The notes: a model not told the origin generated them from the sequence alone. A stretch of DNA of 64,000 bases from Neorhizobium galegae (GCF_017877135.1 NZ_JAGIPH010000004.1:310001-374000), one strand, 5' to 3'; shown: positions 1 through 9,174, numbered from the stretch's first letter. A program made the numbers and translations.

Positions 1-705
1 GAACAGTTCCGGCGCGATGCGCAGGTACATGTCCATCTTCAGCGTGTTGTGGAAGGTCTTGAACGGATCGGCGGTTGCACCGCCATAGACTGTCTGCAGC
101 ATCGGAGTTTCCACTTCGAGGAAACCTTCGCCTTCCAGGAAGCGGCGGAAGCCGGAAACGATCTTCGAGCGCTGCTGGAAGCGCAGTTTGCTCTCGTCAT
201 TGCTGAGGATATCGAGGTGGCGCTTGCGGTAGCGCAGTTCGATGTCGGAGACGCCATGCCACTTTTCCGGCATCGGCAGCAGCGACTTCGTCAGCATGGT
301 GATTTCATGCGCGTTGATCGTCAGCTCGCCGCGCTTGGTGCGGCGCACGATGCCTGTCACGCCGATGATGTCGCCGATGTCGATCATCGACAGCATGTCG
401 CGGGCGGCTTCCGGTGTCGTGTCCTTGTGGGAGAAGATCTGCACCTTGCCCGAGGCATCGCGGATGTCCATGAACATGCCGGAATTGCGCGAGGAATAGA
501 CGCGGCCGGCAACGGTCACGACGTCCTGCGTTTCCACGTCCGCTTCGAGGCTTTCGTATTTTTCCGAAAGCTCCGCATTGGTCAGCGTCCGGTGGAAATG
601 CGCCGGATAGACGTCGCCGATCTTTTCGCGCAGCAGCGCCAGTTTCTGGCGGCGCACCTGCGTGGCGTCGGAGGAGAGGGCGGTTTCGGTCTTCTGTTCG
701 GTCAT
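1..705 (-). CDS. lysS: Lysyl-tRNA synthetase, class II (3' part off window)
   Basis: Class II lysyl-tRNA synthetase charges tRNA-Lys in the cytoplasm. The visible 235 codons begin MTEQKTETAL and include the N-terminal OB-fold anticodon-binding region, with VTVAGRV and MFMDIRD near residues 60-80. They end at the start of the catalytic domain, with the class II motif 2 region DMYLRIAPELF at the window edge. The ATG at 705-703 is the first in-frame Met before the OB fold. The rest of the catalytic core lies outside the window. gltX lies upstream on the same strand, separated by a palindromic repeat of about 170 bp, so the two synthetase genes probably do not share a simple message. Confidence 0.93.
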   Translation of the reverse strand, partial: MTEQKTETALSSDATQVRRQKLALLREKIGDVYPAHFHRTLTNAELSEKYESLEADVETQDVVTVAGRVYSSRNSGMFMDIRDASGKVQIFSHKDTTPEAARDMLSMIDIGDIIGVTGIVRRTKRGELTINAHEITMLTKSLLPMPEKWHGVSDIELRYRKRHLDILSNDESKLRFQQRSKIVSGFRRFLEGEGFLEVETPMLQTVYGGATADPFKTFHNTLKMDMYLRIAPELF

Positions 706-741
706 CGGTTATCGCCTTTTGGGGCCGTGTTCGTTTCGGGT

Positions 742-915
742 TACCCCCTCTGCCCTGCCGGGCATCTCCCCCACAAGGGGGGAGATCGGATGGAGCATGC
801 TTCTCAGTCCAACTCTCTGCCTTCGGCCCGGCGCTTCGTTTGCTGAGGGCAGGACGAATGCTGCTTGATGATCTCCCCCCTTGTGGGGGAGATGCCCGGC
901 AGGGCAGAGGGGGTA
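742..915. repeat. Palindromic intergenic element with perfect 46-bp inverted arms
   Basis: The segment 742-787 is repeated exactly in inverted orientation at 870-915, with an 82-nt spacer. Each arm also contains its own small palindrome, TCTCCCCC-acaa-GGGGGGAGA. It fills the lysS-gltX intergenic gap (706-940, about 235 nt), which holds no gene. Short GC-rich palindromic elements of this style are common between rhizobial genes. A related, more divergent copy lies at 19289-19413. It could act as a transcriptional barrier or be a non-autonomous mobile element; the sequence does not decide. Confidence 0.85.
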
Positions 916-940
916 TTCAAAATCCCATATGGACAGTTAT

Positions 941-2398
941 TTACTTCTCTGCACCCACCAGGGATGCCACCACGGTTGCGGCAATTTTGAGCCGCTGGCG
1001 CACCACGGAGCGGCCGAGCAGCGCCATACTGTCAAACAGCGGCAGCGAGCGCTGCGAACCGGACATGGCGACGAACAGCGGCGGTGTGACGACGCGCAGC
1101 TTCTTGCCGAGCTTGTCGGCCACGGCGCGCAGTTCCTGGTCGATGCTTTCCACCGTCCATTCCGGCATTTTTTCGAAATCGGCCTGAACGGTGTTGATGA
1201 TTTCCAGCATCTCGGCGGGCGAGGTCTTGAGGCCCGCAAACGAGGCGGGCGTCAGGCCGACGTCGCTGGCGAGCAGGAAGCCGGCCAGGTTCGGCAATTC
1301 GCCGAGCTTGGAAATGCGGCTCTGGGCAAGCTTCAGGCCTTCCGTCAGCCGCTGGTTTTCAGAGGCCCATTCGAAGCTGCGGGCAATGAATTCCTCCGGC
1401 GACAGCTTTTCGCGCAGCCAACGGCCGTTCAGCCAGTCGAGCTTCTGGATGTCGAAGATGGCGCCGGCCTTCGACAGCGCTTCCGGATCGAATTTGTCCG
1501 CCAGTTCCTCCATGGTCAGCAGTTCTTCGCCTTCGGCGATCTGGATGAAGAACAGGCCAAGGAAGTTCATCAGCGCTTCCGGCAGGTAGCCGAGCGCCGA
1601 GTAATAGGAGATCGAGGTCGGGTTCTTGCGCTTCGACAATTTTGACTTGTCGGCATTGCGCATCAGCGACAGGTGCATGAACTTCGGCTCCTGCCAGCCG
1701 AAATAACGATAGAGCAGGATGTGCTTCGGCACGGAGGCGAGCCATTCCTCGCCGCGCGCCACATGGGTGATCTTCATCAGATGGTCGTCGATGACGTTTG
1801 CCATATGATAGGTCGGCATGCCGTCGGCCTTGATCAGCACCTGCATGTCGACGGAATTCCACGGGATCGACACGTCGCCATAGACGCCGTCGTTGAACTC
1901 GCAAGCCCCTTCCGTCGGGATCTTCATGCGCACGACGGAGGTTTCGCCGGCGTCCATCTTGGCGGTGACTTCTTCGGCGGAATAGCGCAGGCAAAGGCCG
2001 TCATAGCCGGGCGCCTTGCCGGCGGCACGCTGGTCTTCGCGCATCTTGTCCAGGCGCTCCGGCGTGCAGAAACAGCGGAAGGCATGGCCCTTGTCGAGAA
2101 GGTCCTGCGCGTAGGGCCAGTACATGTCCTTGCGGTCGGACTGGCGATAGGGACCGTAGGGGCCGCCGACATCGGGGCCTTCCTTCCAGTCAAGGCCTGC
2201 CCAGCGCAGCGCGTCCAGCACTTTCTGCTCGTATTCCGGCGTCGAACGCGAGGCATCAGTGTCCTCGATGCGCAGAATGAACTCGCCGCCCATCTTCTTG
2301 GCGAAGAGATAGTTGAAAAGCGCGATATAGACCGTGCCGACATGCGGCTCGCCGGTCGGGGAAGGTGCGATACGGACGCGGACGCCGGAAGTGGTCAT
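941..2398 (-). CDS. gltX: Glutamyl-tRNA synthetase
   Basis: Class I aminoacyl-tRNA synthetase (485 aa) that charges tRNA-Glu. In many alphaproteobacteria it also charges tRNA-Gln for later transamidation. The class I signature PSPTGEPHVG sits at residues 13-21, with HVG as the HIGH equivalent. The second signature KLSKR is at residues 253-257. The C-terminal anticodon-binding region is complete. An upstream in-frame ATG at 2491 would add 31 residues. The start at 2398 is preferred because the family begins just before the RIAPSPTG motif. The SLC13 transporter lies 112 nt upstream on the same strand. Confidence 0.95.
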   Translation of the reverse strand: MTTSGVRVRIAPSPTGEPHVGTVYIALFNYLFAKKMGGEFILRIEDTDASRSTPEYEQKVLDALRWAGLDWKEGPDVGGPYGPYRQSDRKDMYWPYAQDLLDKGHAFRCFCTPERLDKMREDQRAAGKAPGYDGLCLRYSAEEVTAKMDAGETSVVRMKIPTEGACEFNDGVYGDVSIPWNSVDMQVLIKADGMPTYHMANVIDDHLMKITHVARGEEWLASVPKHILLYRYFGWQEPKFMHLSLMRNADKSKLSKRKNPTSISYYSALGYLPEALMNFLGLFFIQIAEGEELLTMEELADKFDPEALSKAGAIFDIQKLDWLNGRWLREKLSPEEFIARSFEWASENQRLTEGLKLAQSRISKLGELPNLAGFLLASDVGLTPASFAGLKTSPAEMLEIINTVQADFEKMPEWTVESIDQELRAVADKLGKKLRVVTPPLFVAMSGSQRSLPLFDSMALLGRSVVRQRLKIAATVVASLVGAEK

Positions 2399-2509
2399 GG
2401 GTGCCTGCTCGAACTGGAAAAGCGCCACGAGGGGCGCAATCTGGATTTCGGGATTGGCAGGCCTTAGCGCATATTCTGCGGGAAGCGTCAAGATTTATGC
2501 GGCAATCCG

Positions 2510-4282
2510 TCAGGTCACCGGCCACACCCACATCAGCGCGGGCACGCTGACCAGCACGATCAGAAGCGACAGCGGCAGTCCAAGGCGCGGGTAATCGGAA
2601 AACCGGTAGCCGCCCGGACCCATGACCAGCGTGTTGCACTGATGGCCGACGGGGGTGAGGAAATCCGAGCCGGCGCCGATTGCAACCGCCATCAGGAAGG
2701 CTTCGGGCCGGAAGTTGAGGGTGGTCGCAAAGCTCACGGCAATCGGCCCCATCACCAGCACGGTCGCGGCATTGTTGAGGAAGGGCGTCACAGCCATGGC
2801 CGTGACGAGGATCAGCGTCAGCGCGCCCCAGGGCGGCAGGCTGTGGGCGGCGGTGCCGAGCCAATGCGCAATCAGTTCGCTTCCGCCGGAGGTGCGAAGG
2901 GAATCCGATACGGGGATCAGCGCGCCGAGCATCACGAGGATCGGGCCGTCGACCGATTTGTAGAGGTCGGTGAGCGGCACGGCGCGGAACACCGCCATTC
3001 CAAGCGCTGCGGCAAAGAAGGCAACGGCTACCGGCGCATAGCCCAACGCCGTGGTGATCATGGCAACAGCCAGGATGGCGATCGGGATCAGCGCCCGCCT
3101 TTGCGTGCCCAGCATGATTTCCTGCTGCGCCAGCGGCAGCAGCGAAAGATCCTGAAGCACGGTCGGCAGCGTTTTGCGCCCGCCCTGCAGCACGATCACG
3201 TCACCTTCGCGCAGCACCAGGTCGCGCAGGCGCTCCCGCAGACGCTCGCCGCGCCGGCTGACGGCCAGCAGATTGACGCCGCGCGTATAGGAGAGCGCCA
3301 GATTGGCCGCCGAGACGCCGGCAAGGGCCGACTGGCGCGAAATCACGCATTCGATGGAGACGAGATCCTGCAGCGGCTGGCCGCTTTCGCGCAGCACCTT
3401 GCCGGACAGTTTGAGCCGGGCACTGGACGTGGCCCGTTCCAGAGCCGACGAGCGCCCCTCCAGCAGAACGGAATCGTTCTCCCGCAGGATGAGGTCCGGC
3501 AAGGGCGACATGCGGGCTGCGCCGCGCAAGACGGCGATTGCCACCACCTCGTTGTCGCCAAGCTTCAACAGGTCGCCGAGCGGCTTGCCCAGAACCGTCG
3601 ACTGTTCCGTGACCACCGCCTCTGACGCGTAATTGGAAATTTCCACCGCATCCTCGATCGAGGCTGTCTGCTTGGTGCGCTCCGGCACCAGCCAGTAGAA
3701 GAACAGCAGGAAGGTCACGCCGACGAGCGCCAGCAGGCCGCCAACGGGCGTGAAGTCGAACATCGTAAAGGGCGCGCCGGTCATTTCGCCGCGAAGCCGC
3801 GAGACAACGATATTGGGCGAGGTGCCGATCTGCGTCATCAGGCCGCCGAGAAGCGCGGAAAAGGCCATGGGCATCAGATAGCGCGAGGGAGAAACGCCGG
3901 CGCGGCGCGAAAACTGGAAGGCGACCGGGATCATGATCGCCAGCGCGCCGATGTTCTTGATGAAGGCCGACAGCAATGCCACGACGATCATCAGAAGCGC
4001 GATCTGCGCGCGCACGGATGTCAGGTTGGGGAAGAACTTCTTGATCGCCATTTCCACGACGCCCGAGCGGGCGACGCCGGCACTGACGACCAGTGCACTG
4101 CCGACAATGATGACGATATCGTCGGAAAAGCCGGCAAAGGCATCATGGGCGGGCACGACGCCCAGAAGCACCGCCGCCACCAGCGAGCAGCAGGCGACGA
4201 CGTCATAGCGAAAGCGATCCCAGATGAAGGCCCCCATCATGGCGGCGATGACGAGAAAGGCGAGGATCTGTTGGGTGGTCAT
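2510..4282 (-). CDS. SLC13/DASS-type anion permease with two TrkA-C domains
   Basis: Inner-membrane transporter of 590 aa. About six hydrophobic segments occupy the first 200 residues, including the family-typical region QIGTSPNIVVSRL. Two soluble RCK-C/TrkA-C-like domains follow around residues 210-290 and 300-380 (DNEVVAIAVLRG and LREGDVIVLQGG). A second membrane half ends in NNAATVLVMGPIAVSFA. This layout fits the divalent anion:Na+ symporter family with inserted TrkA-C domains, whose members take up sulfate, dicarboxylates or related anions. The substrate cannot be read from the sequence. The gene is 125 nt downstream of the TerC gene on the same strand. Confidence 0.82.
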   Translation of the reverse strand: MTTQQILAFLVIAAMMGAFIWDRFRYDVVACCSLVAAVLLGVVPAHDAFAGFSDDIVIIVGSALVVSAGVARSGVVEMAIKKFFPNLTSVRAQIALLMIVVALLSAFIKNIGALAIMIPVAFQFSRRAGVSPSRYLMPMAFSALLGGLMTQIGTSPNIVVSRLRGEMTGAPFTMFDFTPVGGLLALVGVTFLLFFYWLVPERTKQTASIEDAVEISNYASEAVVTEQSTVLGKPLGDLLKLGDNEVVAIAVLRGAARMSPLPDLILRENDSVLLEGRSSALERATSSARLKLSGKVLRESGQPLQDLVSIECVISRQSALAGVSAANLALSYTRGVNLLAVSRRGERLRERLRDLVLREGDVIVLQGGRKTLPTVLQDLSLLPLAQQEIMLGTQRRALIPIAILAVAMITTALGYAPVAVAFFAAALGMAVFRAVPLTDLYKSVDGPILVMLGALIPVSDSLRTSGGSELIAHWLGTAAHSLPPWGALTLILVTAMAVTPFLNNAATVLVMGPIAVSFATTLNFRPEAFLMAVAIGAGSDFLTPVGHQCNTLVMGPGGYRFSDYPRLGLPLSLLIVLVSVPALMWVWPVT

Positions 4283-4407
4283 GCCGCTCCGGGGGTGGCG
4301 GGACCGGAAGGGGCCGCCGCGAAAGTGGTTTGGGGTGCCACCTCAAATACGGCGGCACCCCAAAAGTTCCAGACCTTTGACGGTCATTCTGCGCAGCGGG
4401 CGGTGCG

Positions 4408-5172
4408 TCAGTGGACGGTATCTGTGCCGGATCCGCCCTGACTGCGCTTGCGGGCATTGCGCGAGAACATGTTCAAGACCTCGACCAGTGCCGAAAACGC
4501 CATGGCGGCATAGACATAGCCCTTGGGCACATGGAAGCCCATGCCTTCGGCAATCAGGGTGGTGCCGATCATCAGCAGGAAGGCGAGCGCCAGCATGACG
4601 ATGGTCGGGTTTCGCTCGATGAAATTGGCAAGCGGTGTTGCCGCCACCAGCATCACGGTCACGGCCGCAATGACGGCGATCACCATGATCGGCACATGCG
4701 GCGTCATGCCGACGGCCGTGATGATGCTGTCGATGGAGAAGACGAGGTCGAGCAGCAGGATCTGGCCGATGGCGGAGGCAAAGCTTGTGGCGACCTTGCC
4801 GGACACCATGTCTTCCTTGTGATCGACCGGATCGACGCTGTGGTGGATCTCCTTGGTGGCCTTCCAGACGAGGAAAAGGCCGCCGGCGATCAGGATGATG
4901 TCCTTCCAGGAAAAGCCCTGGCCGAAGAGTTCGAAGACCGGCGTCGTCAGCTGCACGATCCAGGCGACGGTGCCCAGAAGGCCAAGCCGCATGACGAGGG
5001 CAAGGCCGATGCCGATCTTGCGGGCCTTTTCGCGGTTTTCCGGCGGCAGCTTGTTGGTGAGGATGGAGATGAAGATCAGGTTGTCGATACCGAGCACGAT
5101 CTCCATCACCACCAGGGTGACGAGCGCGACCCAGGCGGCGGGATCCTGGACCAGTAACATCAGGTTCTGCAT
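4408..5172 (-). CDS. TerC-family integral membrane protein
   Basis: 254 aa with about seven membrane segments. The paired acidic intramembrane motifs of the TerC family are present: [11 protein letters not shown] near residue 24 and [10 protein letters not shown] near residue 123. TerC-family proteins are linked to tellurite resistance and, in several bacteria, to metal (manganese) export during protein secretion. Which applies here is unknown. The last 20 residues are basic and hydrophilic (RNARKRSQ), as in many cytoplasmic tails. The 214-nt upstream gap (5173-5386) has no recognised riboswitch; I looked for the yybP-ykoY core and did not find it. Confidence 0.85.
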   Translation of the reverse strand: MQNLMLLVQDPAAWVALVTLVVMEIVLGIDNLIFISILTNKLPPENREKARKIGIGLALVMRLGLLGTVAWIVQLTTPVFELFGQGFSWKDIILIAGGLFLVWKATKEIHHSVDPVDHKEDMVSGKVATSFASAIGQILLLDLVFSIDSIITAVGMTPHVPIMVIAVIAAVTVMLVAATPLANFIERNPTIVMLALAFLLMIGTTLIAEGMGFHVPKGYVYAAMAFSALVEVLNMFSRNARKRSQGGSGTDTVH

Positions 5173-5386
5173 AGGTGAAAGCCCCTTGGCGCCGCAGGAG
5201 TGCTGGCTTTTCGAAATGTAGCCGGGATGCCTGATGAATCAAGCCACCGTCATTGGGCCATTGCGGAAGAGCCGGTCTCTGCAGTGCGAAATTAATTTAC
5301 ACTGTCAGCGCCTTAGGAGGGATGCGGGCTTCTGGCGCCCGCGCACACCCGAACGCGCGCAAGGGGTATACGGGCAAGCCGCTTTT

Positions 5387-6070
5387 TTATTCCGTCGCGG
5401 AAGCAGATTTTTTTGTCCCGTAGCCGGCCATGAACAGCGTCACGCCGGCACTCACGATATGCTCGATCTCGTCCTCAGGAGGAGGGGTGCGCATGCTGCC
5501 GAACAGACGCAGCTTCAGGAACGATCCCGTGCACAGTTCGATGAACTGGCGGGCGGCAAGCGAAATGTCATCGGTTGCAAGCGCGCCACGCTCCACCTGC
5601 CGCTCGATGAAATTCTCCAGAACCGTGCGTACGTTCAGCGTCTCGTCGCGGAAAAACCGTTGCGAGAGGTTTGGCATGCGCGGGGCAACCCCGATCATCG
5701 TACGCATGGCCGAGATCGTGTCGTTGCTGGTGACGTGCGTGGCAAAGCCGACGCCGAAGCGAAACAGGCCATCCTCCACGTCATCGACGCCCGTCAGGAT
5801 ATCCTGCAGGGATTGGGCAAGGCGCGCCTTCTCGCGCTCCATCAGAGCGGCGAACAATTCGTCCTTGTTGGCGAAGTAGACATAGATCGTGCTTTTCGAT
5901 ACGCCCGCCTCGCGCGTAATGTCGTTCATGCTGGCCGCGTCGAAACCGGTCGACATGAAGATGCGCTTGGCGCCGTCAAGGATCTGCTCGCGCTTGACGG
6001 GGTCCTCGCCAGCGGCAAACCGGCCGGTCGGGGTTTGGACGTCGCAGGGAACGCAGCTGTCTTCAGGCAT
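5387..6070 (-). CDS. TetR/AcrR-family repressor of the adjacent efflux pair
   Basis: 227 aa. The N-terminal helix-turn-helix reads ASMNDITREAGVSKSTIYVYF around residues 45-70, a textbook TetR DNA-binding fold. A helical ligand-binding and dimerisation domain follows. The start at 6070 is chosen because the longer reading frame, to 6139, would run through the operator at 6096-6111. The gene is divergent from the EmrA/EmrB pair. Perfect palindromes in the shared region make local repression of the pump, and probably of itself, the likely role. The inducer is unknown, though pump substrates are usual inducers in this family. Confidence 0.88.
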   Translation of the reverse strand: MPEDSCVPCDVQTPTGRFAAGEDPVKREQILDGAKRIFMSTGFDAASMNDITREAGVSKSTIYVYFANKDELFAALMEREKARLAQSLQDILTGVDDVEDGLFRFGVGFATHVTSNDTISAMRTMIGVAPRMPNLSQRFFRDETLNVRTVLENFIERQVERGALATDDISLAARQFIELCTGSFLKLRLFGSMRTPPPEDEIEHIVSAGVTLFMAGYGTKKSASATE

Positions 6071-6095
6071 TCGTGATCCCGGTTTTAAAACTTTT

Positions 6096-6111
6096 CGAAC
6101 CAGATGGTTCG
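6096..6111. promoter_or_regulatory. TetR-type operator 1 (palindrome CGAACC-AGAT-GGTTCG)
   Basis: A 16-bp hyphenated palindrome lies between the divergent tetR and emrA genes, just upstream of the probable emrA -35 box at 6119. It shares the GAACC/GGTTC half-sites with operator 2 at 6158-6171, so the two are likely binding sites for the same repressor. Confidence 0.7.
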
Positions 6112-6118
6112 ATTGCAC

Positions 6119-6147
6119 TTGATATGTGCTAAGGATCACTCTATGTC
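6119..6147 (+). promoter_or_regulatory. Probable emrA promoter (TTGATA - 17 nt - TATGTC)
   Basis: The -35-like TTGATA at 6119-6124 and the -10-like TATGTC at 6142-6147 are separated by exactly 17 nt, pointing toward emrA. The two repressor palindromes lie immediately upstream and immediately downstream, the position expected for a repressed promoter. Confidence 0.55.
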
Positions 6148-6157
6148 AACCACAATT

Positions 6158-6171
6158 GAACCGATCGGTTC
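6158..6171. promoter_or_regulatory. TetR-type operator 2 (perfect palindrome GAACCGATCGGTTC)
   Basis: A 14-bp uninterrupted palindrome lies just downstream of the inferred emrA transcription start. It has the same half-sites as operator 1, and the two centres are 61 bp apart. A further GATCCGTTC half-site-like sequence follows at 6172-6180. Confidence 0.7.
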
Positions 6172-6194
6172 GATCCGTTCGTTCTCCTTCCTCC

Positions 6195-7418
6195 ATGGTG
6201 CTCCCGATGACTGCATCTCCTCAATCCGGTCCTCTTCGTGTTGTTTCAAAGGGCGCAGATGCCGCCGGACAGGCGGATGCGCGCACCGAAGCACCGATTG
6301 GTGAAAAGAAGCCGGCCGGTGCCGACCAGGGTGCTGCAAAGACCGGTGAGGGCGCGCCTGGGAAGAAAAAGAAGAGCTTTGTCCTGCCGATCCTCGCGGT
6401 GGCGCTCATCGGCGCCGGCGGCTGGTACGGTTACAACTGGTGGACGGACGGCCGTTTCCTGGTGTCCACCGACGACGCTTATGTGTCCGGCGATATCGCA
6501 GTGATTTCGCCAAAGGTGTCCGGCTATGTCGAAAAGGTCAACGTGGTCGAAAACCAGACGGTGAAGGCCGGCGATCCGCTCGTCACGCTCGATCAGGGCG
6601 ATTATCGCATTGCGCTCGAGCAGGCGCAGGCCAATGTCGAAAGCGCCAATCTGGCGGTCGCGCGCATGGATGCGCAGATTACCGTGGGTGAGGCGAGCCT
6701 CAAGCAGTCGCAGGCACAGTTGAGCGCGCTGCAGGCGGCGCTGCGCGGTGCCGAGATTACCCAGAAGCGCCAGACGGAACTGGCCTCCAAGTCCGTCGGC
6801 ACCGCAGCCGATCTCGACAATGCGCAGATTGCGCTCGAGCAGGCGCAGGCCAATATGGCCGCAGGCCAGGCAGCCGTCACCTCGGCCGCCGCCAATGTCG
6901 ATCTCCTGCGCGCCCAGCGCACCGAAGCCGTCAACACGGTGCGCCTGCAGGAGCTTGCAGTCGAGCAGGCCAAGCGCGACCTCGATTTCACCGTGCTGAA
7001 GGCGCCTTATGCCGGCACCATCGGCAATCTGTCGGTGCAGACGGGTGACCTCGTCTCCAGCGGCAAGCGGCTCGCCTCGCTCGTTCCGCTCGATGCCCTT
7101 TATATCGATGCGAATTTCAAGGAAACGCAGATCGGCCATATCGCGGTCGGGTCGAAGGTCCGCGTTCACGTCGATGCCTTCGATAAAGACACGATTGAAG
7201 GCACGGTCCAGTCGATTGCGCCGGCCTCCGGTGCCGTCTTCTCGCTGCTGCCGCCGGAAAATGCCACGGGCAACTTCACCAAGGTCGTCCAGCGCGTGCC
7301 GGTTCGCATCGCCGTGCCGCAGGATGTGTTGAACGAACGTCGCCTGCGCGCTGGCTTGAGCGTCGTTGCCGATGTGGATACCCGCACCGCTCCCTCCGCC
7401 CACGCGGCGGCCAACTAA
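6195..7418 (+). CDS. emrA: EmrA/HlyD-family membrane fusion protein
   Basis: Periplasmic adaptor of a multidrug efflux pump (407 aa). It has a charged cytoplasmic N-terminus rich in Lys, Gly and Ala, and one membrane anchor at residues 61-80. The biotinyl-lipoyl-like half (STDDAYVSGDIAVISPKVSGYV) is followed by a long Ala/Gln-rich coiled coil and the second lipoyl half with the family motif VLKAPYAGTIGN. A beta-barrel completes it. The start is uncertain: ATG at 6195 or ATG at 6207, neither with a strong ribosome-binding site. The EmrB partner starts 31 nt downstream. Expression is probably held off by the divergent TetR protein. Confidence 0.88.
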   Translation: MVLPMTASPQSGPLRVVSKGADAAGQADARTEAPIGEKKPAGADQGAAKTGEGAPGKKKKSFVLPILAVALIGAGGWYGYNWWTDGRFLVSTDDAYVSGDIAVISPKVSGYVEKVNVVENQTVKAGDPLVTLDQGDYRIALEQAQANVESANLAVARMDAQITVGEASLKQSQAQLSALQAALRGAEITQKRQTELASKSVGTAADLDNAQIALEQAQANMAAGQAAVTSAAANVDLLRAQRTEAVNTVRLQELAVEQAKRDLDFTVLKAPYAGTIGNLSVQTGDLVSSGKRLASLVPLDALYIDANFKETQIGHIAVGSKVRVHVDAFDKDTIEGTVQSIAPASGAVFSLLPPENATGNFTKVVQRVPVRIAVPQDVLNERRLRAGLSVVADVDTRTAPSAHAAAN

Positions 7419-7448
7419 CGGCTGAGGCTCCGGCAAAGGAGAACCAAC

Positions 7449-9038
7449 ATGGCCGCCACAACAGCGACTGCGGGCGCCCCGGCCGGTGCCCGGCCCGTCG
7501 ATCCGCCGATGGACAAGAGGAAGATCATCGCCTTCTTCGCCATGGTGGTCGGCATGTTCATGTCCATCCTGGATATCCAGATCGTCTCGGCCTCGCTGTC
7601 TGAAATCCAGGCCGGCCTGTCGGCCGGTTCCGACGAAGTGGCCTGGGTGCAGACCTCCTACCTCATCGCGGAGGTCATCATGATCCCGCTGTCGGGCACG
7701 CTTGCCCGCATCCTCTCGACGCGGGTGCTGTTTACCGTCTGCGCGGCGGGCTTCACGCTGTCGAGTGCGCTCTGCGCCACCGCCACCAATATCGACCAGA
7801 TGATCATCTACCGCGCCATACAGGGTTTTATCGGCGGCGGCATGATCCCCTCGGTGTTTGCGGCGGCCTTCACCATCTTCCCACCCTCTAAGCGCGCCGT
7901 CGTCTCGCCCATCATCGGCCTCATCGCGACGCTTGCGCCGACGATCGGGCCGACGGTCGGCGGCTATCTCAGCAATGCCTTTTCCTGGCACTGGCTGTTC
8001 CTGGTCAACATCGTGCCCGGCATCATCGTCACGCTGATGGCCTGGACCTTCATCGATTTCGACAAGCCCAATCATGAACTGATGAAGCGCTTCGACTGGT
8101 GGGGCCTTCTCTCCATGGCGGTGTTTCTCGGCTCGCTCGAATACGTGTTGGAAGAGGGCAACAGCAAGGACTGGTTCAGCGACGAGCATATCGTTCTTGG
8201 AACGGTCGCCATGGTCATCGGCGCGGTCGTCTTCTTCTGGCGCGCCTTCAAGGTGGATTTCCCGGTGGTGGATCTGAAGGCCTTCACCAACCGCAATTTT
8301 GCCTTCGGCTCGCTGTTTTCCTTCGTCATGGGCGTCGGCCTTTACGGCCTGACCTATCTCTACCCGCTGTATCTGGCGCGTATTCGTGGCTACGACGCGC
8401 TGATGATCGGCGAGACCATGTTCGTGTCGGGCCTTGCCATGTTCTTCACGGCGCCCGTCGCCGGCATGCTGTCGGGAAAGCTCGATCCGCGCCTGATGAT
8501 GGCTATCGGCTTCTTCGGCTTTGCGTCAGGCACCTATCTGATGACAGGGCTGACTGCGGACTGGGATTTCTACGAGCTTTTCCTGCCGCAGATCCTGCGT
8601 GGATGCTCTATGATGCTGTGCATGGTGCCGATCAACAACGTGGCGCTCGGCACGCTGCCGCCGCAGCGCATCCAGAATGCATCGGGTCTTTATAACCTCA
8701 CCCGAAACCTTGGCGGTGCCGTTGGCCTTGCCATCATCAACACCTTGCTGACCCAGCGGTCCGACGAGCATTATGCGCGTCTGTCCGAACATGTGAATTA
8801 CGGCAATCCGGCTGCCCTCAACTGGCTGGAAAGTGTCGGGGCGAACTACAATGCCTTTGGCATCGACGGTTCGACTGCCGCTCTCTCCAAGCTGTCCGGC
8901 ATCGTCACCCAGCAGGCCACCATCATGTCCTTCATGGATGTGTTCATGGGGCTGACGGGCCTGTTTGCCAGCCTCATCCTGCTGGTCATGATGATTTCCA
9001 GGCCAAAGGCCGCGCCACCTCCCGGCGCCGGGCACTGA
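7449..9038 (+). CDS. emrB: EmrB-type DHA2 multidrug MFS transporter
   Basis: 529-aa inner-membrane drug:H+ antiporter of the 14-helix DHA2 group. The conserved first-helix motif LDIQIVSASL appears near residue 40. It is followed by WVQTSYLIAEVIMIPLSG and the helix-5 antiporter motif GPTVGGYLS near residue 175. A good ribosome-binding site (AAAGGAG) precedes the ATG. It forms a two-gene operon with emrA, and the adaptor would connect it to an outer-membrane TolC-like channel encoded elsewhere. Substrates are unknown. Confidence 0.9.
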   Translation: MAATTATAGAPAGARPVDPPMDKRKIIAFFAMVVGMFMSILDIQIVSASLSEIQAGLSAGSDEVAWVQTSYLIAEVIMIPLSGTLARILSTRVLFTVCAAGFTLSSALCATATNIDQMIIYRAIQGFIGGGMIPSVFAAAFTIFPPSKRAVVSPIIGLIATLAPTIGPTVGGYLSNAFSWHWLFLVNIVPGIIVTLMAWTFIDFDKPNHELMKRFDWWGLLSMAVFLGSLEYVLEEGNSKDWFSDEHIVLGTVAMVIGAVVFFWRAFKVDFPVVDLKAFTNRNFAFGSLFSFVMGVGLYGLTYLYPLYLARIRGYDALMIGETMFVSGLAMFFTAPVAGMLSGKLDPRLMMAIGFFGFASGTYLMTGLTADWDFYELFLPQILRGCSMMLCMVPINNVALGTLPPQRIQNASGLYNLTRNLGGAVGLAIINTLLTQRSDEHYARLSEHVNYGNPAALNWLESVGANYNAFGIDGSTAALSKLSGIVTQQATIMSFMDVFMGLTGLFASLILLVMMISRPKAAPPPGAGH

Positions 9039-9065
9039 GCCTGCACAAAAGATCCACCGCCTGAG

Positions 9066-9095
9066 AGGGGCCGTCACGTAAGGGGCGGCCCTTTT
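9066..9095 (+). terminator. Rho-independent terminator after emrB
   Basis: The stem GGGCCG (9068-9073) pairs with CGGCCC (9086-9091) across a 12-nt loop, followed directly by TTTT. It lies 30 nt past the emrB stop codon and ends the emrAB operon. Confidence 0.75.
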
Positions 9096-9174
9096 CACAT
9101 GCGATCCGCACGGACGGCGATTTTTTGATTTACGTACCTCAAATTCGCGTCTATGTGTTCTGCCGGGAGGACAC

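Noticed and set aside
5173-5386. Possible yybP-ykoY manganese riboswitch upstream of the TerC-family gene
   Set aside because: TerC-family genes often carry this element, but the conserved core sequences are not present on the minus strand, so no riboswitch is called.
6246-8189. Long minus-strand reading frame antisense to emrA/emrB
   Set aside because: It is a shadow of the high-GC codon pattern of emrAB; its translation is Arg/His/Gly-rich with no family resemblance or ribosome-binding site.
9120-9165. Operator palindrome in front of the xylose-locus LacI gene
   Set aside because: Only partial symmetry (TTTGA...TCAAA) is visible, too weak to call without binding or comparative data.
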